Of a DNA stretch of 64,000 nt, positions 23,840-36,174 are shown in pieces. The notes under the pieces are model-generated. The model searched no databases. It saw only the letters and a list, made by a program, of their open reading frames with translations, and was not told the origin of the DNA. The stretch comes from Myxocyprinus asiaticus. Its lineage: Eukaryota > Chordata > Actinopteri > Cypriniformes > Catostomidae. The stretch lies in contig NC_059356.1 in the NCBI RefSeq assembly GCF_019703515.2, positions 27,833,914 through 27,897,913 of the forward strand, in the 5' to 3' direction. The stretch's first letter is position 1; the number at the start of each line of letters is the position of its first letter. The translations under genes and the position numbers were made by a program.

Positions 23840-24590
23840 TCACAATTTACGCACTACTAAATATGTGAGCGTTGCACCATTAAACTTAGGTAGGACGTAA
23901 CCCTACGTATAAACTAAATATTTATGGAAGACTCCGACAGGAGTAACGGTTGGAATAAAAAAGCAGACTGATATTTTATGACATCAGTGAGCTCATGTTT
24001 TGCATGACAGGCATCAATCATTTTGACATACAGTAAGATGTTGACATTTACACTCGTTTACATTTACGGGAGAGAAATTTTTTTTTTACTTTTAAGCGGC
24101 TCTTCATCATGAAACCGATTTAATGGTGCAGTTTTCAGGGTATGTCGCCTGGTGTCAAGTTTCAACATTCAAAATATATATAGGATATTAAAATTAATAA
24201 ATGTCTGTTTTTCCAGCCTGTTGTATTAGTATTTATTTATCACCCCTTATTTATTTTAGATACAGTTCCTAAGTATTGTTATTTACACAGGGCAAATAGG
24301 CTATTTATCAAGTCTACTTTTATTACGTATCGTATATTAATGGGGATATAATTTATTACAGCTGAACGTCAACCATAACATCAAACTGAAATTCACAGCT
24401 TTTTAACACTTCTGTGTACAAATTTTAATGCTGCTTATTGGATCAATTAAGGTAAACATCATATTATGCGACTACGCCTTAAGGACAGGCGGTGCAACCA
24501 AATTAAGCACTGACTTAATAACTACTAGTTAGTTTGTAACTAAGCCCTTAGTGTGAACTTTACGTCCCAACTTACGTAAGACCTTACACA
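23840..24590. other. Unassigned insertion within P-like composite
   Basis: About 750 bp after the transposase remnant. The edges carry similar but inverted motifs (ggcgtaaatgggcactaagt near 23820 and actaagcccttagtgtgaac near 24539), so it may be a further DNA transposon. No coding region seen. Confidence 0.35.
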
Positions 24591-24594
24591 CAGC

Positions 24595-24832
24595 TATTTA
24601 CTCAAACTCATGTACTTCCAAACCTGTATGACTTTTTCTGTGGAACATAAAAGATGTTGTTTTAAAGAATGTTTTTGTCCATATAATGAAAGTCGATGGT
24701 GACCAAAACAAGCTATTTTGCTCACCATTTACTTTCCTTATATGGAATACAAAATACCTTTTTTGGGGTTCTGCAAAAGAAAGTCACATGGATTTGGAAG
24801 GACATGAGGTTGAGTAAATGACAGAATTTAGA
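24595..24832. repeat. Cyprinid-type MITE fragment
   Basis: Left motif tccaaacctgtatgactttt and right motif ggaaggacatgaggttgagt with taaatgacagaattt are inverted partners of the same MITE family as 20665-20938, here with both outermost ends trimmed. Confidence 0.6.
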
Positions 24833-25912
24833 TTTTTTTTTCTATTAACATTAAAAGTTAATCTGAAACACAGTAATTTTCTAAGACTATTGTTATACTG
24901 CATGCTGCAAAATTATCTTCATTGCAAATAAAAACATAGTATAATCTTTTTTACTCAGTTATTTTTGTTTATTCTCTTACCTGTTAAAACAGCTCTTCAG
25001 TGAAGCTAGGCTGACAGCTGTCTCCTCATACAGCTTTTCCTCCAATTAAAACCAATTCCGGTGTTGATCTGCAAATAGATATTCAACTTGACCAAAAAAG
25101 CTAACTTGGTGAGCTATACTGTTATTCATTGTGGTTATTTTCCTAAGCTAACGTTAGCTACATAGCTAATATTCATTTAGCCTAAGAAAATAACCACAAT
25201 GAATGTTCAACGTAATCAAAAGTTACAAAGCATAATTATGTATTCAGAATAAACACTTTAAGGCCTGCCAAACATATGTTTGAAAATGGGGGGGGGGGGG
25301 GGGTCCAATTAAATAACTAATTACATGTATAGGAAGATTGCATTGTGATGCTTTATGTGCAGACTTCAATTTTGTTTTTTTTAAGTGACTGGATGGGTAA
25401 AAATTACTCACCAAAACAGATGATTTCCCATTGAGACCCATAGGAATACAGAATGTTAGGGAATACAAAGATAGCGGCGCAGTAGCTTCACTGTTGTGAC
25501 GTCATGAGCAATCCAGTTATATATATAGATCAGTGATTGTCACCCTAAACAAGCAGATATTACAGCTTTTCCTACTCACACAACTTGTGAACAGTTTTCC
25601 CACTTCCTTTGGTGATCGTTGTGCTGCACTGATAGGTTGAACACTGGGGAAGGTGAATGCTCTGACATCGCGATCCGCATATACTGTATCTCCTCCCTCA
25701 TAACAAATATTATCCATAACAAGTGAATTAAACATTAAACATGATTGTCACTAGAGGGCGAAATGTGACTGTCTTATCCAGAGGTCGGAGACGGTTAAAC
25801 GGTCAGTCATTGATGCTCTATGACAGTTTGGGCATATCAAGATGGCCGCTCGAACACTTCCGGTGGCTTCACCTCCTGCTGGCAGTTTACCATTGTGTCA
25901 GCGATCCAGTTC

Positions 25913-26840
25913 TATATATATATATATAAATGGTTACTACTAATTGTGAATGGTATTATTTAATGGTAGTGTATTTTTAGTCTTTAAAATAGCCTTTAAT
26001 TTATGTTGTTTTTAAGATGCCCCCCTCCCAACTCAAATGCATCCCAAGGTGCCATGCGATATCACAGAGTGTTGCTAGAGGCTCTTTACAGCTTATACTT
26101 GATCAAGATGTCAAAGGCCTGGAAGAGCTCCCATCTGCATGAGACACGCTTGGCGTTTAATACAACAGAAATAAAAGGAATCAAGTGAGTTGGGAACATT
26201 GTTTATCCCTGTGCTATTGCTGTCACCTCTTTAAAATGTCACGCATTCAGTGCATGTAGCACCATCTGAATGTCGGCGAGTGATGGGACCACTGCTGATA
26301 GCAGAATGCTAGGACAGGAACAGGTGACCTGCTGACAAAGCTCTCTCTCCTTGGTCATATGTGTCACACCGAGTACATGCCACATGTGGCCTTAGCACTG
26401 CGTGAAATTACATTTCAGTTTCCATGGGCAAACTGCTCTTGAAGGGGCATCACTGGCACCATGTTTATGGTTGAGAGAGAGTGGTCAGGTAACTTTGAAC
26501 CAATCAGGTTCTTGTGGATTGATGAGGTCATCCTTAGGCAGACCAGTGTGATGCAGTGCTTGGCCTGAGTGCTTTTATTCAGATGAATTCTGTTGTTATA
26601 CATTTTAGTAATTTAAAAAATGTTTTTAAAACGTATACATTTTTTAAATTTAATTTGGTTGATTTGTATTCAAAGACCACTTTCCTGTGTTGATGTATTC
26701 CCAGTTGAAACAGCAAGTTTGGGTGGGATATATCAAAGGGCTTATCCCTTTTTTTAAACTGACAATAAGCTTTAGTTTTTCACATCCATAATCTATGCGT
26801 TGCTACTTGCCAGTTTTGGGGATGTAGCTAACTAAAGTAG
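25913..26840. other. Unassigned intron-like DNA
   Basis: Follows a (TA)n run at 25913-25928. A less AT-rich block at about 26020-26190 has a short ORF but no recognisable product or splice pair. Nothing else supportable. Confidence 0.4.
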
Positions 26841-28823
26841 TGTGTATGACTTTCTTTATTATGTACAAAACAAATGAAGTTTTCTAGAATCCATATCACT
26901 CCGGTGAATTAATTAATGTCTTATGAAGCGATCAAGCAGATTTTGGGTGAAAACAAACCAAAATATAACTCCTTTTTCACTGTACATTTTGCCATTGCAG
27001 TCTCTAGGCACGATCATGATTTCAAGCTCGATTACACTTCCTAGCGCCATCTAGCGCTCTGTACACGCATCAAGCAGTAGGAAGTGTAATCAAGCTTGAA
27101 ATCATGATCGTGCCTAGAGACTGCAATGGCAAAATGTACAGTGAAAAAGGAGTTATATTTTGGTTTGTTCTCACCCAAAGTCAGTCAGATCGCTTCTGAA
27201 GACATGAATTCAACCACTGGAGTCTTATGGATTACTTTTATGCTGCCTTTATGTGCTTTCTGGAGCTTCAAAGGTGGGGTCACCATTCACTTGCATTGTA
27301 TTGACCTACAGAGCTGAAATATTCTTCTAAAAATCTTCATTTGTGTTCTGCAGAAGAAAGAAAGTCATACACCTCTGGGATGGCATGAGGGTGAGCAGTG
27401 ACGTGCACAGACCTTAGCAGGGGCAGAAGGATAAATTCTGGATAAAAAACTGATTATTTTTATTTTTTTAATGAGTAGTAATTATAAATACTTAACTAAT
27501 TTCTTTGCTTTTTGAGTATTAAACCATTTTCTTGTATATACAGTATATACAGGTACTGTACATAATTTTTTCCATTTTTCCTTTATCACAGATAATAGCC
27601 TATTCTGTTATATTTCTCACAAATAGCACCATGGTAATACACTTGTTGTTTATTAATTTTTTTTCAGACATGGTCTGTGATAACCCCCTGTTTGTGATGT
27701 GTCATGGTAAAACCATGGTATTTTTTTGAAGTACCTTGGAGTACCATGACAGTATCATGAAATATGAACATGATCAATCATTCAGTACCATGGCATTGCA
27801 CCACGTTACCCTGGTAACGTGGTGCATGGTACAAAGGCGCGATGAGAAAGCGCGAGGCGATCGACTGTGTTCCACGAATGCTACAGGGACTTACTTTCTG
27901 GTGGAGTTTCTGGTGACCCCCTAGGGAGTTGGTGCAGACTGTGTAATATGTGTATAGGGAGCTGCGGTACTGTGGTAGCCTAATGGGATTTTTCGAAAGT
28001 GATTAGACTAATGGCTCATTAGTTTCAACAAAACCAAACTGGATTTGGCTGAACCTGACAGCTCCTTCAGTTTATGTCAATATTCTATAAAAGACTAATT
28101 TAATTTATATCTCTGAAAGCAACGCAACCGCTCCCATTATAAATCAGTCTACACTAGTGGTACATGATGTCGGAAATGCGGTAGCAATCGAGTTTTATTC
28201 TTTTGATGAACTTACAAAACAATTCATGGAGTGGACTTTTTATCTGATCTGTTACTCTGTCTGACGTAACAGAACTTCGATGCCCCAGGGCGAATTCAAA
28301 ACTGCATTTTTTGCTTCCTTGAAGGGCACTCCTCAGGAGGGGATGCCACTCGAAAGCTCGTTCAAAATGAAAGTGAGAAAATGAATCTTTTCTCGGAGGG
28401 CCCTTCCACAAGACTGTTAGCGAAGGGCACATTCATACAGTAATGCCATGTTTCCTTCAGAGTACCCAGAGCTCTGCAGTTCGGAGTGAGTATAGGGCAT
28501 AGGGAGGATCACTTGCGATTGGAATCCGCCCCCGATCTGCTGTAGTGCGCGCTTTTAAAGACACCTCTGCTTAATTTTCTTTAATATGCCTGCGATTTAT
28601 AAAAGAAATCTCATAATAACACATTATTACTGTTATTGTGAGATTATGACGAGATTTTAATTTTGTTTTATTTAACTATTTTAATATAATTATTAAAAAT
28701 GACAAAAAGGTCACCTTTAGATTTGTGAACGTAAGGGGCTTGTGCCCCTGCTGCCCCCACTCTTTGCACGTCAGTGAGTGTGAGTAAATGATGAGATAAT
28801 TTTTGATTGAACTATCCCTTTAA
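26841..28823. mobile_element. Foldback MITE split by a hAT-like insertion
   Basis: The two halves form a large inverted repeat: tgtgtatgactttctttatt at 26841 mirrors aagaaagaaagtcatacacc at 27354. The core arms are 26942-27042 and 27079-27180, about 101 bp each and nearly identical, around a 36-nt loop (27043-27078) with its own agcgc..gcgct palindrome. The right half continues to the family end gagtaaatgatgagataatt...actatcccttta at 28823 but is interrupted at 27396 by a hAT-like element. The left half lacks roughly 100 bp present on the right. No coding capacity. Confidence 0.75.
27396..28776. mobile_element. Non-autonomous hAT-like element in foldback MITE
   Basis: Starts CAGTGACGTGCA and ends TGCACGTCAGTG, a 12-bp inverted repeat with one mismatch. 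It is flanked by agggtgag (27388-27395) and agtgtgag (28777-28784), an 8-bp duplication with one mismatch. Removing it restores the MITE sequence gagggtgagtaaatgatgag, which confirms the insertion. Inside is a perfect palindrome, gcaccacgttacc / ggtaacgtggtgc (27799-27826), and clustered accatggta motifs. A 92-codon minus-strand ORF (28154-28432) has no recognisable domain. Confidence 0.8.
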
Positions 28824-28825
28824 GT

Positions 28826-30851
28826 GAATCGGTTGTTTAGAACAGTTCATGTAAATGAATCAGTTGAAATAAACAGTTCACTTATAATTAATCATTGTAG
28901 TGAGTTAGTTCATTTGGACATTTCATGTGAATGAACTAGTTCACAAAAATGATTCACTATTTCACTTGAGTCCTGCGCAGACTTGAAGCCTAGTTTATGA
29001 CTGTATTTTGAATCAAATCACTTTATTGTCACTCAACCAATATTATTTTGACTCACTTATATAAAATAAGGAATATTTTTAGTATAAGGTGCCTATTTAA
29101 TATAAATGTATATTCAAGTTTTTCATCTAATTGTTTAATGCACCTATATATTAATTTATCTTACTATCAGTTGATATTATTTAAATTAATAAATAATAAT
29201 ACATATCATCTGACTGTTATATATTTAAAAATCTTCTAAATAGCTTCAATTTAGTTAGCTACTTTTTGTTACTAATTTAGAGTAGCTAAGTACTTTTTTT
29301 TCTTCTTATTTACAGAGTAGCTTGACTACAGTTTAACTACTTTCAGTTATTAGTAGCTTGTAGCTTGGGAAGCCATAGTTTTGAAGTGGCTTCCCCAGCA
29401 CTGCTACTTGTTAGCTGGTTGTGGGTGGGGAAGAGACATTCTCATTCTAGAGAGTGTTTGATTGGACAAAAATCTGTGTAGAGTAAGATGAGTCATCAAT
29501 ATTTTTTGCTTGTTTTCCCAGAAGAGGAAAACTGTCATTTTTAAATGTGTAAATCTGCTAAAGGCTAACTTCTTTCAACTTTTATGAGTACAACACTAGC
29601 ATTTCGATGGCTCCAAGGCCAAAAGACATGGACTAAAAGCCTCAAAACTACAATCGTATTCAAGAGTGATTACGTAAACTCCACATATCTTGTCGCCAAC
29701 CAATTGCTTCATTGCTCATCATGGTTTTGAATGTCAGTGTGTATGCCCTTTCTTATCAAAAATGGGAATATGTAATTATCTCAGACTGCTCAATCTAGTT
29801 ATTCTAATCAAATTTGTATGTGAGTTTAGAAGAACCAAATTAGCAGATAGTAATTTACATGATTAAAAGATCTGGTTCACATCATTTTATCTAGCATTTG
29901 TTAAGTGACTTACAAAAAAACCAAACAACTTTACTTGTAAACAAACATATGCACAAATTAGTGTCTACACAAATTCTGTTTGTTGAAAAAAACTACAAAT
30001 ACATCCAAACTCCTGTGAGGAGAGAGTGCAGTGCCACTATACATTTCTATACTGGCTTCAGTGAAGGCAGTGGGTGTTTGCTGGAGTAAGAGAGTAAATC
30101 TTTCATAACATTTACTTTAGTAAAGATGGAGTCTAAAGACATTACCGCAGCTAAAAGTAACCCACTAATGCAATCACTCACTCACCCTGAGAGTACAGTT
30201 AGTGCTGTGATGCTGTCAGCCACACACACACACTCACACTCTACCTCTCCTTCACTGTCAAATTTTTCTTACAAAACATTCAAACACAATAAGCATAAGC
30301 ACATGATGGGTGAGGAAATGTCAGAGAAAGAAAATAATGCTCTTCCTTCTCTTGTACATACATGATTGGAAGCCCCCTGAAGGGTTTGACCTCTAAAATA
30401 AGCTTTTACTAATATAGCATTCAAAATCTTCAAACTGTCTGAAAAGCAGGACTCTTTCTTGTCACATCTTTTATTAAGCTTGAAGCCTTGATATGTGGCA
30501 AAAGGTTCTTTTAAGTGTCTTCAGTAAAATATTCTTTGACAAGAGCAAGAACCTTTGAAGTCCATTGATAAAATATTTAATATTTTGTATTTAATATTTT
30601 GATGTTTTACAAGTGGGCCATAGGTTAACACACCAGTATCTCATGGTTTACATAAATTTGGTAGCTTTGTTTTTTAAATACCGACATCATAATGTTTGTC
30701 ACTTTCATATGTCATATGCTAGTTCCCTTTCCACTCTAAGCCTCTTAAAGAAAAAAAAAAAAAAAAGAAATATATCCACATGTCAGTTTGAGTTAGTGTG
30801 GATGACTGCTGTGATGAGGCAGAGACTTGTTCGCTTGTGTGGGCACAAAAT
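28826..30851. other. Unassigned AT-rich DNA
   Basis: Two kilobases without a supportable gene. It contains repeat-like runs of agttcat/gaatca (28840-28960) and of tagctactt/agtagct (29250-29400) that look like decayed MITE sequence, a short (CA)n at 30222-30235 and an A17-type run near 30750. Confidence 0.45.
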
Positions 30852-31169
30852 CAGTGTTTTTCAACCTTTTATTTTATGTACCCCCACAGATACATCAGTA
30901 AGACCTGATGTACCACTTCATCTACTTCAAACCAGAAATATATTCCTTTGAATTCATATTGTACTGCATATCATTGAGCATTGTCATTAAGATTATTAAA
31001 ATGGCCATTATTGCAATGATTAACTAAATAGATCCATCCATTGATAAAGTATTATTTTAATCTATTGGCAGCCCTAATCTTTTATTTTAAAGTCGTAATT
31101 TATTTTTTATAGGTGTAACATAGCAAAACCAAAATCACAGGTTCTTGCACCCCTGGATGGGAATCACTG
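30852..31169. repeat. hAT (Charlie-like) MITE remnant
   Basis: The left end CAGTGTTTTTCAACCTTTTA and the right end GGATGGGAATCACTG resemble the CAGTGGTTCTCAACC-type inverted ends of Charlie-group hAT MITEs. The target flanks no longer match. About 318 bp, non-coding. Confidence 0.5.
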
Positions 31170-31520
31170 CTCTAAACCCCTTTACCCCTTTTTCTCTTTC
31201 AGAAGTCAGTAAAGGTGTTTCTTTGAGGTGATATGCTGTTCCACTGTTTGTCAGAAGAGATTTGTGACAGAAAAATTCAAGGAGAGGTACAGTAACTACC
31301 CAATTATAAAAACCTGTTTTATTTAGCCCTTTCTTAAATTACAGCAAAAGAAAGAGAATAAATGGAATAGGTGAAAAAAAAAAAATGTATGCATGCCATA
31401 TTTTATTTTCATGTAGCTTCTAATTAGATTGTAGCATCTTAAGAATTGTTAGAATGCCAACCAGGATATAGCTTCATGTGAAGTCTGTTTCCCTCCTCAA
31501 ATCCAACCATGTCACTCAGA
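31170..31520. other. Unassigned intron-like DNA
   Basis: Short stretch before the solo LTR; no gene or repeat recognised. Confidence 0.4.
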
Positions 31521-31525
31521 GTTAC

Positions 31526-31862
31526 TGTCACAGCTTGTGGTCGAGATGATGAAGGAGAGGCAATGGATCTATTTGCAGGCTTTAATGGAAGAGATGATTG
31601 AATATATATATAATAACGACAACGTGGAGTGCCATAAACAAACTCAACAAACTAACACATGTCTAATACAGACAAGAACTGACAAAGAAATGAACAAAAC
31701 AGGAGGGTATTTATACACAGGGAAACTAATGAGGGAATGGAAGGCAGGTGTGGATGATGAACAAATGGAAGTGATTAGGGCAGTGAATTCTGGGAAATGT
31801 AGTGCAGGAGAAAACTTCAAAATAAGAGTCCTTTGAAAAAGTGAGGGAGACAGACTGTGACA
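31526..31862 (-). mobile_element. Solo LTR with 5-bp target duplication
   Basis: A 337-bp unit beginning TGTCACAG and ending CTGTGACA, flanked by gttac on both sides (31521-31525 and 31863-31867). Read on the minus strand it has a TATA-like gtataaatac, a polyadenylation-like ATTAAA and TG...CA ends, as expected for an LTR. There is no second LTR or internal region nearby, so it probably arose by LTR-LTR recombination. A motif around the TATA-like box (gtatttatac plus a following ctcattc/cctcatt context) resembles the LTRs at 49544 and 51496, so the families may be related. Confidence 0.85.
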
Positions 31863-31867
31863 GTTAC

Positions 31868-33479
31868 ACAGCATAAGCCTATGTTTGCACAGATGCAGAG
31901 CACTTAAATGGATACAAGTCTTCCTTACAGATAAAATGAGTTGACCAAGGGCGTAGATTTCAGTATGGACAGTAGGGACATGTCCCTACCAATGTACAAA
32001 AAACTAATGAACAATACCTACTAGTGCTTCTAGTGATTACAGTTGTGACTTATTGTAATATGTTGTATGTATTGTATGTTTCTGGGTCGTGTTTTCATTT
32101 GTAAAAAGAAATAATTTTATCTCCCTTTGTACATTAAATTTAACTGTCTGGGGCGATGTCATTGGAGTATACAACAACCGTGCTCAATAACTTTTTAGTT
32201 TACATTTTAGAGCCTCAAAATCATTTGCATTTAATCAACTGTGCATGAAGCAGGATTATTAATAAAATTTCCAGTGTATTGTTTGTATTTTTTAATCAGC
32301 ATACGAAAAGTCATGAACAGATACACACTTAATATAAATACTCTTTTTAACAGGAACAAATAAGCTGTAACAAGCAATTTCTCTGTGTATGCGAAAACAT
32401 CTGCATAGCTTGATTGATTTTAAATTTTTTAAATGTCCTCACTTCAGTTCATCAGAGGATAGTTATTAGTTCATCCAAGGCCCCTTTTATTGCAAAAGAA
32501 AAATTCTGTTTAAACTCCTTTTAACTGAATCAGATCCACAATTGCTTTCTGTACTCAGTGCCTTAACTTTTAAATTTACCCTTCATTGTACCTTATGTTT
32601 CCAAGAAGTTTTTATGGGAGCATTGTATTTTTAGTTACTCCTAGTTCTTTCAGTACAACTTACTGTATGCTTTTCAAAAGGCATTTAATTAGCTCTAGAT
32701 AACTGCAAATAAACCAGTTTCACATCAGAAAGAAGCATAATGACCTCACTATGCCTTGTCATCTAATAAAAAAACATATAAAATTATTTATTGTCTCTTT
32801 CGCTCATTAGCATCCTTGATAATCACCGAAGAAAACATTAGCTTTCTCCTCTACAAGCTGTTCCTCTGTGGATTCGTGGGGGGAACTTGGCGAGCGTGCA
32901 TCACACCCAAACACTTCAATCTTTTCGAACTTCCTTCTCATTCCCACCGGGACTCTCGTCCTCGCTTTGAAGTAGCTGCACTTGAAAAAGACATCTCATG
33001 CATGCTGAGAGCTGTTATAAAAAAAGAAATGTGAGAGAAGATTGGTGTTGGCTGCTCGAGTTAGAGGGATTTGTGGGAAGAACGTTGTTGCTGTCGTTGC
33101 TCAAAATTGAGCAAATGTTTTCTGTTACAAGAAAAAATATCTAAGCGATGAAAAAGAAAACTGCTCACTATCCATGCGACACACTGCCTTGGCTTCTCCA
33201 GCCCACTCAAAATACCGAGCGCTATGATCCTCCCTCCTCATTCAGTTGCAAAACATTGCTCTGTCTTGTCAGTGTGTGTGATTTCATACATGCAATCTTA
33301 CAAACAAGTGCATCTCTTCTAGTGGATGATCAAAATTGGCTAATGCCAATACCGATATCTAGTGAAGGAGGGGGTTTCCCCTTGATTGTTTTAGAAACTA
33401 CCCTGTTGGCACCCCCCTTTGTGTGGTGCCCCTATGCATTGCATACATTGCATATGTAGTTTTAGTGTCTCTAGAGCCA
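31868..33479. other. Unassigned DNA with one hAT-type end
   Basis: At about 31946 the sequence aagggcgtagatttcagtat with ggacatgtccctaccaatgt matches the start of a fish hAT-like repeat as I remember it, but no partner end is found. A less AT-rich block at 32810-33060 is non-repetitive. No supportable gene. Confidence 0.4.
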
Positions 33480-33955
33480 GTCCATAAAAATAAAAATACA
33501 CACGGTTCCTTAAGTATAGCCACAAGACGTAAATAATATATGTGTAAACATGATCTTAGTGTGATAAAAGTGCATACTAAATTTCTCTGTGGAAACTACA
33601 TATAATATTAAAACTTCATTGTCATGACACCAGTAAACCATGTAAACTAGTAAACATCTTAACGTAGTGAAATCCTTGATTTTATCACAGTTTTATCACA
33701 CTAAGATGTTAACACGTACAATGTTACATCTTACTTTGTTTACTTTCAAAAGTTTTTATTTTGATGACTGGCCACATTCACTTCCATTGTTAGTGCCTTA
33801 CTGTAACTGTGATTTTTTTTCTCTCTTTTTTTTTTTAAATAAACGAGGGACGAGTAGAATTTTTTTATTTTCTTTTTTTAAATTTTTTTGTAATCAACAT
33901 TATGCCAGAAATGCTGTCTATTGAACTTAACTTGTATTGAACCCAAAACATGATG
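33480..33955. repeat. MITE copy 2, partial (family of 18113-18715)
   Basis: Shares gtaatcaacattatgccaga and ttgaacttaacttgtattga with the right end of the 18113-18715 element, as well as an internal aaacgagggacgagt segment. It contains its own cttagtgtgataaaa / ttttatcacactaag inverted pair (about 33556 and 33691). Left end is degraded. Confidence 0.55.
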
Positions 33956-34850
33956 TACACGTGATGTGCACATGATTAACACAAATTGTACACAATATTT
34001 ACTTAAAATCAGTGTGAAAATTGAAAATGTACATTATCAAGGCCATTAGTAGATTTTGGAACTGAAACTAGGCAGAATGACTACTATTAATTGGCTAATT
34101 GTGCATAGTGGTTGGTTAATGCGGAAAAAAAAATCAGCCTGGCCAATATATCGGTCAGTCACAAACCTCTTCTCCCTCTATTGCTGAGTATACGTTGAGC
34201 ATACTCTCTTTGTTTGTATACATAATGTGTGCTTGCTTTGCTCAATTGCTACTGGGTTATTTTAATCAGGCTATTTTAGTTTTGATGTTCATTTGATGTT
34301 AATTGAAGCCAGGGGTAATGGCATGCTAGAAATGCTAGCAGGCACACTTGTTCTACTTTGCTCCTACAATCAAAAAGCGGGATGCAGCTTTCTGCTGTTT
34401 TCAGTATCACATAAGAACGATCTTTCTATCACACACAGAGGATTTGAGCTGGAATAATATGATGCTACAGGCTTTCATAATGAAGGATTATATAATCGAG
34501 GCTTGTTTTGGCATCTAACAGCTGGCTGACATAAATTTAGGATGCTCTTTCGGTGATGTTTAGGGATTGTTTAATGTATTCAGTTTGGAAACTGAATTTA
34601 TGGTAAGTAAAAGGTGATACAAAATTGACATTCATTTGAGTCATGATTCTTGATCAGGCTTCAATAAAACAATTTAGTCTCTTAGAATGAACATTACTAT
34701 AACTGCATTTTTGCAAACTGAATTTTACATGCCACATTCAATGTTTCGTCACAGTTTTCTGGTGAACTCTAGAGGCGCTACAACAACTGCGTTTTATTCA
34801 CTTTCACATAAATGTGACTTTATGATGAATACCTAAAAAGTATTTGGACA
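33956..34850. other. Unassigned intron-like DNA
   Basis: AT-rich, no gene seen. The segment at 34755-34830 (gaactctagaggcgctacaa) resembles the repeat at 48790-48850. Confidence 0.4.
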
Positions 34851-35300
34851 CAAGTTGAGCTCAATCAGCAGCATCTGTGGCATAATGTTGATTACCACAC
34901 AAATTTATTCCGACTCGTTCCTCCTTTTCTTTAAAAAAAGCAAAAATCAAGGTTAAAGTGAGGCACTTACAATGGAAGTGAATGTGGCCAATTTTTGGAG
35001 GGTTTAAAAGCAGAAATGTGAAGCTTATAATTTTATAAAATCACTTAAATTAATTCTTTTGTTAAATCTTTGTATTATTTGAGCTGTAAAGTTGTTTAAA
35101 TCATAATTTTTACAGTCATTTTAGGATGTTAGGTTTTGTTGACATTACACCGTCATGGCAATGAAGATATAAAATTGGCTTTACACAGAAAAGGTTAGGA
35201 AGTGATTTTGTCACACTAAAATAATATTTACATGCATATTGTTTACGTCTTGAGGCTAAACTTTTTAAACAGTGAGTATTTTAACATAAAAAATGAGAAC
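34851..35300. repeat. MITE copy 3, partial (family of 18113-18715)
   Basis: Begins acaagttgagctcaatcagc and gtggcataatgttgattacc, matching the left half of the 18113-18715 element, followed by gaggcacttacaatggaagt. The right end is lost. Non-coding. Confidence 0.6.
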
Positions 35301-36174
35301 ACTTTTCAAGCAAAACATTTTACAAAATTTCAAAACATTTCACATTTAAAATGGTAAAAATTTAATTTATTTGAAAATGAAAATGGTCTGAAAAAAAAAG
35401 GTCTAATTAATTCAGTATTTCTAATTTTGTATCTAATGCAATGATATTCAGACAGTTTTAGGTGTCTAAATAGGTTTTGGGGGTACAGTATGTATGCAAG
35501 CAAGATTTCATCATTTACTTAAAATTGTATTTCTATGTTTCCTGTATTGCTAATGTGATTTGTGTAAACTGTGCATTGTAATGAGAGTATTAAAACAATT
35601 TCTCAGCATGTGATTGCAAATGACTCTCAGAACATGAACGGTTAGTCTTATAATGTAGCCATTTACTTCACATGCAAACAAAAACACATTTACATACAGA
35701 GTGTTTCAGGGTCATGTAATAAGTCCTTTGCATTTAGTCCCTCAAACATTGTCGACAAGCCGTCTGTGTTTCCTGTCTAAAAATCTTCCAAGACAGGAAA
35801 GGGTTAAGAATTGTAGACTTGGTTTATGGGGAGGCATGCTGTTTGCTCCAAAGCCAGTGGAGGGGGTTTTGTTATTGCCGGTAATAGCATCATTAGGGGG
35901 AGAAGTGTTCCAAACCATATTAAAGCCTTATAGCTGTATCAGTTATGTGAAATTATATGCCTTTGTTATGCCAGACTCAGCCCACCGTGTCATCTACCTA
36001 ACCCAGAGATATGGCTTTCATTGCTACTGGGCTCCGCTGTCGTGATGGATGATGTTGTTTCTTGTGCCAATGGAGGCGTATCTCTCCTCTCGGCACTTGT
36101 TTTTAATTAGATTTCCAATGTTAATCAGAATGATTGTATTGACTTGGTTGTTATTTAGTCTGTACTCATTTCAA
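35301..36174. other. Unassigned DNA including a non-repetitive block
   Basis: 35301-35690 is AT-rich. 35690-36170 is less AT-rich and not obviously repetitive, with long open frames (114 codons from 35701 on the plus strand) but no recognisable protein. Such a block in a developmental-gene intron could be a conserved non-coding element, but I cannot show conservation. Confidence 0.35.

Larger units (their letters stand above)
21766..25912 (+). mobile_element. P-element/THAP9-like composite with four terminal repeats
   Basis: Four copies of a terminus containing ACTGGATTGCTCA occur: A at 21768 (plus), B at 22418 (plus), A-prime ending 25516 (minus) and B-prime ending 25910 (minus, diverged to ACTGGATCGCT). 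Beyond the shared core, A pairs with A-prime for over 100 bp (tgacgtca, gaagcc/tactg, ggaaatcatct) while B pairs with B-prime (aactgccagcag, gtgaagccaccggaagtg). All four abut (TA)n tracts. Between B and A-prime lies a decayed transposase C-terminus (23101-23830) resembling the P/THAP9 family. The arrangement suggests two related elements overlapping or one nested in the other. A perfect hairpin (22861-23006) and a MITE fragment (24595-24832) were inserted later. Confidence 0.6.
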
